Positions 60,916-64,000 of a DNA stretch of 64,000 nt are shown piece by piece (position 1 is the first letter of the stretch; the number at the start of each line of letters is the position of its first letter). The translations under genes were made by a program, and so were the position numbers. This DNA is from Oscillospiraceae bacterium (GTDB lineage Bacteria > Bacillota > Clostridia > Oscillospirales > Oscillospiraceae): NCBI GenBank assembly GCA_020025575.1, contig JAHHRW010000007.1, forward strand, positions 1 to 64,000, in the 5' to 3' direction. The notes beneath the pieces are model-generated. The model was not told the DNA's origin, ran no database searches, and saw only the letters and a list, made by a program, of their open reading frames with translations.

Positions 60916-61530
60916 TCATTTCTCCTTTAGCATTTTTTCTAATATCTCGATACGATCCCGAAGTGCCTGCAGCTCCTTGGCCACAGGGTCAGGAATATGG
61001 GCATGGTCTGTTTTTTCGCCATTGATACGAACAACTCTGCCGGGCACACCCACCACCGTGGAGTTTTCCGGAACGTCCTTCAGGACAACTGCATTGGAGG
61101 CCACACGGGAATTATCGCCAATATAAATTGGTCCCAAAACCTTAGCGCCACTTCCCACCATCACATTATTTCCCAATGTGGGGTGACGTTTGCCCTGCAT
61201 AACGCCGGTACCGCCAAGGGTAACTCCCTGATAAATCAGGCAGTCATCCCCAACAACCGTGGTAGCACCCACAACAATTCCGGTTCCGTGGTCAATAACC
61301 AGTCTTCTGCCAATGGTTGCAGCCGGATGAATTTCAACGCCCGTAAGCCATTTTGCAAGCTGACTTAGCAATCGAGCCAGAAAATACAGATGATGTACCC
61401 ACAGCCAATGGTTGAGTCGGTAGCAAAGAACGGCATGAACGCCGCTATATAGCAGCAGGATTTCCAGTTTTGATCGGGCTGCCGGATCATTTTTCTGGTA
61501 CGCCTGCAGCGTTTCCCTTACATGAAGCAT
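60916..61530 (-). CDS. cysE: Serine O-acetyltransferase
   Basis: 204 aa, the short Firmicutes form. It makes O-acetylserine for cysteine synthesis. The left-handed beta-helix shows in GVEIHPAATIGRRLVIDHGTGIVVG-type hexapeptides (in several short turns), with catalytic DHGTG and H of KRHPTLG. AGGAGG lies 4 nt before the ATG. It is the first gene after the T-box. Confidence 0.95.
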   Translation of the reverse strand: MLHVRETLQAYQKNDPAARSKLEILLLYSGVHAVLCYRLNHWLWVHHLYFLARLLSQLAKWLTGVEIHPAATIGRRLVIDHGTGIVVGATTVVGDDCLIYQGVTLGGTGVMQGKRHPTLGNNVMVGSGAKVLGPIYIGDNSRVASNAVVLKDVPENSTVVGVPGRVVRINGEKTDHAHIPDPVAKELQALRDRIEILEKMLKEK

Positions 61531-61554
61531 AAAACCTCCTAAATATCATAAATA

Positions 61555-61770
61555 GAAAACGCCTCTTGCACCGGCAGGTACAAGAGGCGAAAAACAATTC
61601 GCGGTTCCACTCTCATTTATTACTCAAGGCTGTATCGTAAGCCAACGGACTCTCGTCGCAGCTCCCGGATGCACTTTCACTCACTTCACTCATCTGGGCT
61701 TACAGCCGGTGACCCAAACTCTCTGCGAGATACCATGAACTACTCTTTCCGATCATAACCACATTCAGTT
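61555..61770 (-). promoter_or_regulatory. T-box riboswitch (tRNA-Cys type) upstream of cysE
   Basis: The minus strand has the T-box core AGAGTGGAACCGCG (61601-61614 region). A terminator follows, CGCCTCTTG.../...CAAGAGGCG (61561-61588), ending in TTTTC. The stem I region lies upstream, with TGC triplets at 61671-61673 (AAGTGCATCC) and 61658-61660; the first is the better specifier candidate. Uncharged tRNA-Cys should stabilise the antiterminator and turn on cysE-cysS and the downstream genes. Confidence 0.92.
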
Positions 61771-61776
61771 TTCATT

Positions 61777-61806
61777 ATTCTACCATTTTCCATACCCCAT
61801 TGTCAA
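61777..61806 (-). promoter_or_regulatory. Promoter of the T-box operon
   Basis: -35 TTGACA (61801-61806), 18-bp spacer, -10 TAGAAT (61777-61782) on the minus strand. Confidence 0.8.
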
Positions 61807-61891
61807 GTTCGATTCATTCTATGCAGGTATGGATAACCGTGTTCCGCCATATGCAGGAAGCTGCCCGGATACGCAGGAATCCGATATCAGC

Positions 61892-61920
61892 AAAAATGCG
61901 GCATGAATCACTCCATGCCG
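61892..61920 (-). terminator. Terminator after pgsA
   Basis: CGGCATG/CATGCCG stem with a TTTTT tail, 35 bp past the pgsA stop. Confidence 0.8.
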
Positions 61921-61955
61921 CCTTTGCAAATATATGGATTATCTGAGCAACGGAA

Positions 61956-62495
61956 TCATTTCCGATTCAGCCCCAGCGCGCTCCAGTTCTTGACGAAGTA
62001 CTCTGCGCCAGAATATACCGTGGTAACCACAATTACAGCTGACACAATGGTGCTGGCCATCTGCACGGTAGGGAATGCCATCATAACACACAAACCCACC
62101 ATGGTGCTGGCAGTCTTGACCTTACCGCTCCAACCGGCCGCGATTACGGTGCCATTACCCACAGCTACCAAGCGAAGGCCGGTAACTGCAAACTCTCTGG
62201 TCAGTACAATCATCAGCGCCCAAGCAGGCATCATGCCCCATTCTACAAACATGGTCATTGCTGCAATGGTCAGTAGCTTATCTGCCAGTGGATCAAGGAA
62301 TTTTCCGAAATCACTGACCTGATTGTAGTGACGGGCAATGTATCCATCTACAAAATCCGTCGCGCTGGCAATAATGAACACTGCCAAACCAACCCACATC
62401 CACATACCACTCTGACCGCCGCTGAGATACATCAGAACCATGTACACAGGAATCATCGCCACCCGCAGCAGGGTAATTTTACTAGCTGTTGTCAT
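61956..62495 (-). CDS. pgsA: CDP-diacylglycerol-glycerol-3-phosphate phosphatidyltransferase
   Basis: 179 aa integral membrane enzyme making phosphatidylglycerol phosphate. The CDP-alcohol phosphotransferase signature is present as DFVDGYIAR, then after eight residues GKFLDPLADK. About five TM helices. The N-terminus TASKITLLRVAMIPVYMVL is typical. It lies 4 bp after rimO, and pgsA next to rimO and recX is common in Clostridia. Confidence 0.95.
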   Translation of the reverse strand: MTTASKITLLRVAMIPVYMVLMYLSGGQSGMWMWVGLAVFIIASATDFVDGYIARHYNQVSDFGKFLDPLADKLLTIAAMTMFVEWGMMPAWALMIVLTREFAVTGLRLVAVGNGTVIAAGWSGKVKTASTMVGLCVMMAFPTVQMASTIVSAVIVVTTVYSGAEYFVKNWSALGLNRK

Positions 62496-62499
62496 CGTC

Positions 62500-63828
62500 T
62501 CAATCCTCCACGATATATCCAGTCAATTCTCCATCAATACTGCCATCGATGCAGACCTTGACAAACTGACCTTCGCGAACAGGTTCATCCGCAGCAATCC
62601 AGACTCTTCCGTCAATATCCGGAGAATCTGCATAGCTTCGGCCGTAATACTGACCGGATTCTTCGTCATATCCGTCACAGAGGATTTCCAGTTCCTTACC
62701 CATCATGGATTCGTTGTAGTCATCCATGATTCTTGACTGCAGTTCTTCCACAATTTCCGCACGCTGCTGGGCAATCTCTGCATCAGGATAGTCCATCAGA
62801 GCTGCTTCGCTGCCTTCCTGAGGAGAGAACGGGAATGCGCCCACGCGCTCCATTCTCTGCTCCTTCAAGAAATCACACAGCTCGATAAACTCCTCTTCCC
62901 CCTCGCCGGGGAGACCGGTGATCACGCTGGTGCGTAGTACCAGCCCCGGAATTCTCCTGCGCAGTTCCGGCAGCAGCCAACGTATGTACGCACCGTTGCC
63001 TCGACGGTTCATCTTCTCCAAAATTTTGTCGTTACAGTGCTGAATGGGAAGATCCAGATACTTCACAATTTTCGGCTCATTGGCAATGGTGTCAATCAGC
63101 TCATCATCGATTTCATCGGGGTACACATAGTGCAGTCGTACCCAATGGATGCCATCAATCTTACATAGCTCTCTAAGCAGCGTTGACAAAAGGCGCTTGC
63201 CACCGGGCAAATCCGTTCCATAGCGGCTGGTGTCTTGGGCCACAACGATCATTTCCTTTACGCCCTGACTTGCCAGCACCCTTGCCTCATACAGCACTTC
63301 GTCCAGTCCTCTGCTGCGGAACTTACCCCTTAGTGAAGGAATGACACAGTATGCGCACTTATTATCACAGCCCTCTGCGATTTTCAGGAATGCATAGTGC
63401 TCCGGTGTCGTTAGCACACGCCCTGTTTCCACCTCGGGTGCATCGATATCACCGAAATCGAAAACCTTTTCCCCATTGAGCAGCTTCTCAATCGCAGGAA
63501 CAATTTCCGTATAACTTCCGGTACCCAAAATGCCATCTACTTCCGGCATCTCGTCCAGGATTTCCTGCTGATAGCGCTGGGAAAGGCATCCGGTAACCAG
63601 AATTTTCCCGACCATACCAGCGCTCTTCAATGCTCCTGCCTGCAAAATGTTGTCGATTGCTTCTGTCTTGGCAGAGTCAATGAAACCGCAGGTGTTAATG
63701 ACGACCACATCGCAGCCCGCAATATCTGCCTCCACTGTGTGGCCGGAGTCCTGAACGCGATACATCATTCGCTCGCAGTCCACCTGATTCTTGGCACAGC
63801 CCAAAGAAATAAAACCAATTTTAGCCAT
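62500..63828 (-). CDS. rimO: Ribosomal protein S12 methylthiotransferase RimO
   Basis: 442 aa radical-SAM enzyme. The N-terminal MTTase domain has IGFISLGCAKNQVDCE and INTCGFIDSAK with cluster cysteines. The radical-SAM motif is CDNKCAYCVIPS (CxxxCxxC), followed by RGKFRSR. The C-terminal TRAM domain begins GKELEILCDGYDEE. The ATG at 63828 has GGAGG 6-7 nt upstream; a 22-codon longer frame overlaps recX and is rejected. Confidence 0.95.
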   Translation of the reverse strand: MAKIGFISLGCAKNQVDCERMMYRVQDSGHTVEADIAGCDVVVINTCGFIDSAKTEAIDNILQAGALKSAGMVGKILVTGCLSQRYQQEILDEMPEVDGILGTGSYTEIVPAIEKLLNGEKVFDFGDIDAPEVETGRVLTTPEHYAFLKIAEGCDNKCAYCVIPSLRGKFRSRGLDEVLYEARVLASQGVKEMIVVAQDTSRYGTDLPGGKRLLSTLLRELCKIDGIHWVRLHYVYPDEIDDELIDTIANEPKIVKYLDLPIQHCNDKILEKMNRRGNGAYIRWLLPELRRRIPGLVLRTSVITGLPGEGEEEFIELCDFLKEQRMERVGAFPFSPQEGSEAALMDYPDAEIAQQRAEIVEELQSRIMDDYNESMMGKELEILCDGYDEESGQYYGRSYADSPDIDGRVWIAADEPVREGQFVKVCIDGSIDGELTGYIVED

Positions 63829-64000
63829 ATTCATCCTCCAGAAATTCATCCGCCTCAGCGCCCATCCGTTCCAGTGCTCTGCGCACCGCTCCATAGCTGT
63901 GACCGCGACGCATCAGCGCATCGATGGCACGCTTGGTCTGCCGCTCATCGGCCCCTTCCGGAAGTTTGCTGTGAAGAAATTTCAATATATAATCTATTTG
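63821..64000 (-). CDS. recX: RecX regulatory protein (C-terminal part, cut by window edge)
   Basis: 59 residues plus stop remain, open to the window end: YILKFLHSKLPEG, RAIDALMRRGHSYGAVRRAL and LERMGAEADEFLEDE. These match the last helical repeats of RecX, which modulates RecA filaments. The stop codon overlaps the rimO start. The missing N-terminus lies beyond 64000. Confidence 0.8.
   Translation of the reverse strand, partial: QIDYILKFLHSKLPEGADERQTKRAIDALMRRGHSYGAVRRALERMGAEADEFLEDEYG

Overview
The window comes from a Gram-positive spore-forming Clostridia-type chromosome, most likely an Oscillospiraceae/Ruminococcaceae gut anaerobe. The evidence is sigma-A-like promoters, GGAGG ribosome binding sites, a tRNA-Cys-type T-box, a SipL-like SPOCS/LysM spore protein, an S-layer-homology protein, lipobox-type binding proteins, and the tig-clpP-clpX-lon-engB and rplS-lepB-rbgA-rnhB gene orders. 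Most genes lie on the minus strand.

Layout. 1-22.8 kb is an accessory island bounded by two direct copies of the 3' half of an initiator tRNA-Met gene with its terminator (164-317 and 22704-22847). It carries a LacI-controlled beta-glucoside uptake and hydrolysis operon (GH1, family-5 binding protein, two permeases, two ATPases, domain-swapped GH3), an acyltransferase-like protein, IS and TetR debris, a two-component system with an ABC transporter module (14.8-20.2 kb), more debris, and an ECF S component. 22.8-28.5 kb holds a large SLH/cysteine-repeat/CAP surface protein, IS3 and HPr remnants, and an ABC exporter behind a long leader with a terminator.

28.5-42.3 kb is core genome: protein quality control (engB, lon, clpX, clpP, tig), then rplS-lepB-rbgA-rnhB-yraN-dipeptidase-thrC-like-phosphoesterase, then the SipL-like gene. 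42.3-47.6 kb is a branched-chain amino acid ABC operon (livK-H-M-G-F plus a 50-residue membrane peptide). It is preceded by a leader peptide rich in Ile/Leu/Val codons with a terminator and an antiterminator pairing, and it has a structured RNA between livK and livH. 47.7-55.2 kb holds a PBP, an FHA-FtsW fusion, nfo, a WYL regulator, a lipoprotein, DUF1294, tRNA-Ser(GCU), a flavodoxin and a tandem-OB ssDNA-binding protein.

55.2-64 kb begins with an AT-rich gap holding DnaA-box-like sites. Then comes the cysE-cysS-polA-rimI-tsaD operon under a T-box, and finally pgsA-rimO-recX (recX cut by the window edge).

The most interesting signals are regulatory: the liv attenuator, the livK-livH RNA, the T-box placed upstream of polA and tsaD, the exporter leader, and the DnaA-box/AT-rich gap. 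All coordinates, motifs and pairings were read by eye; no database search was possible.
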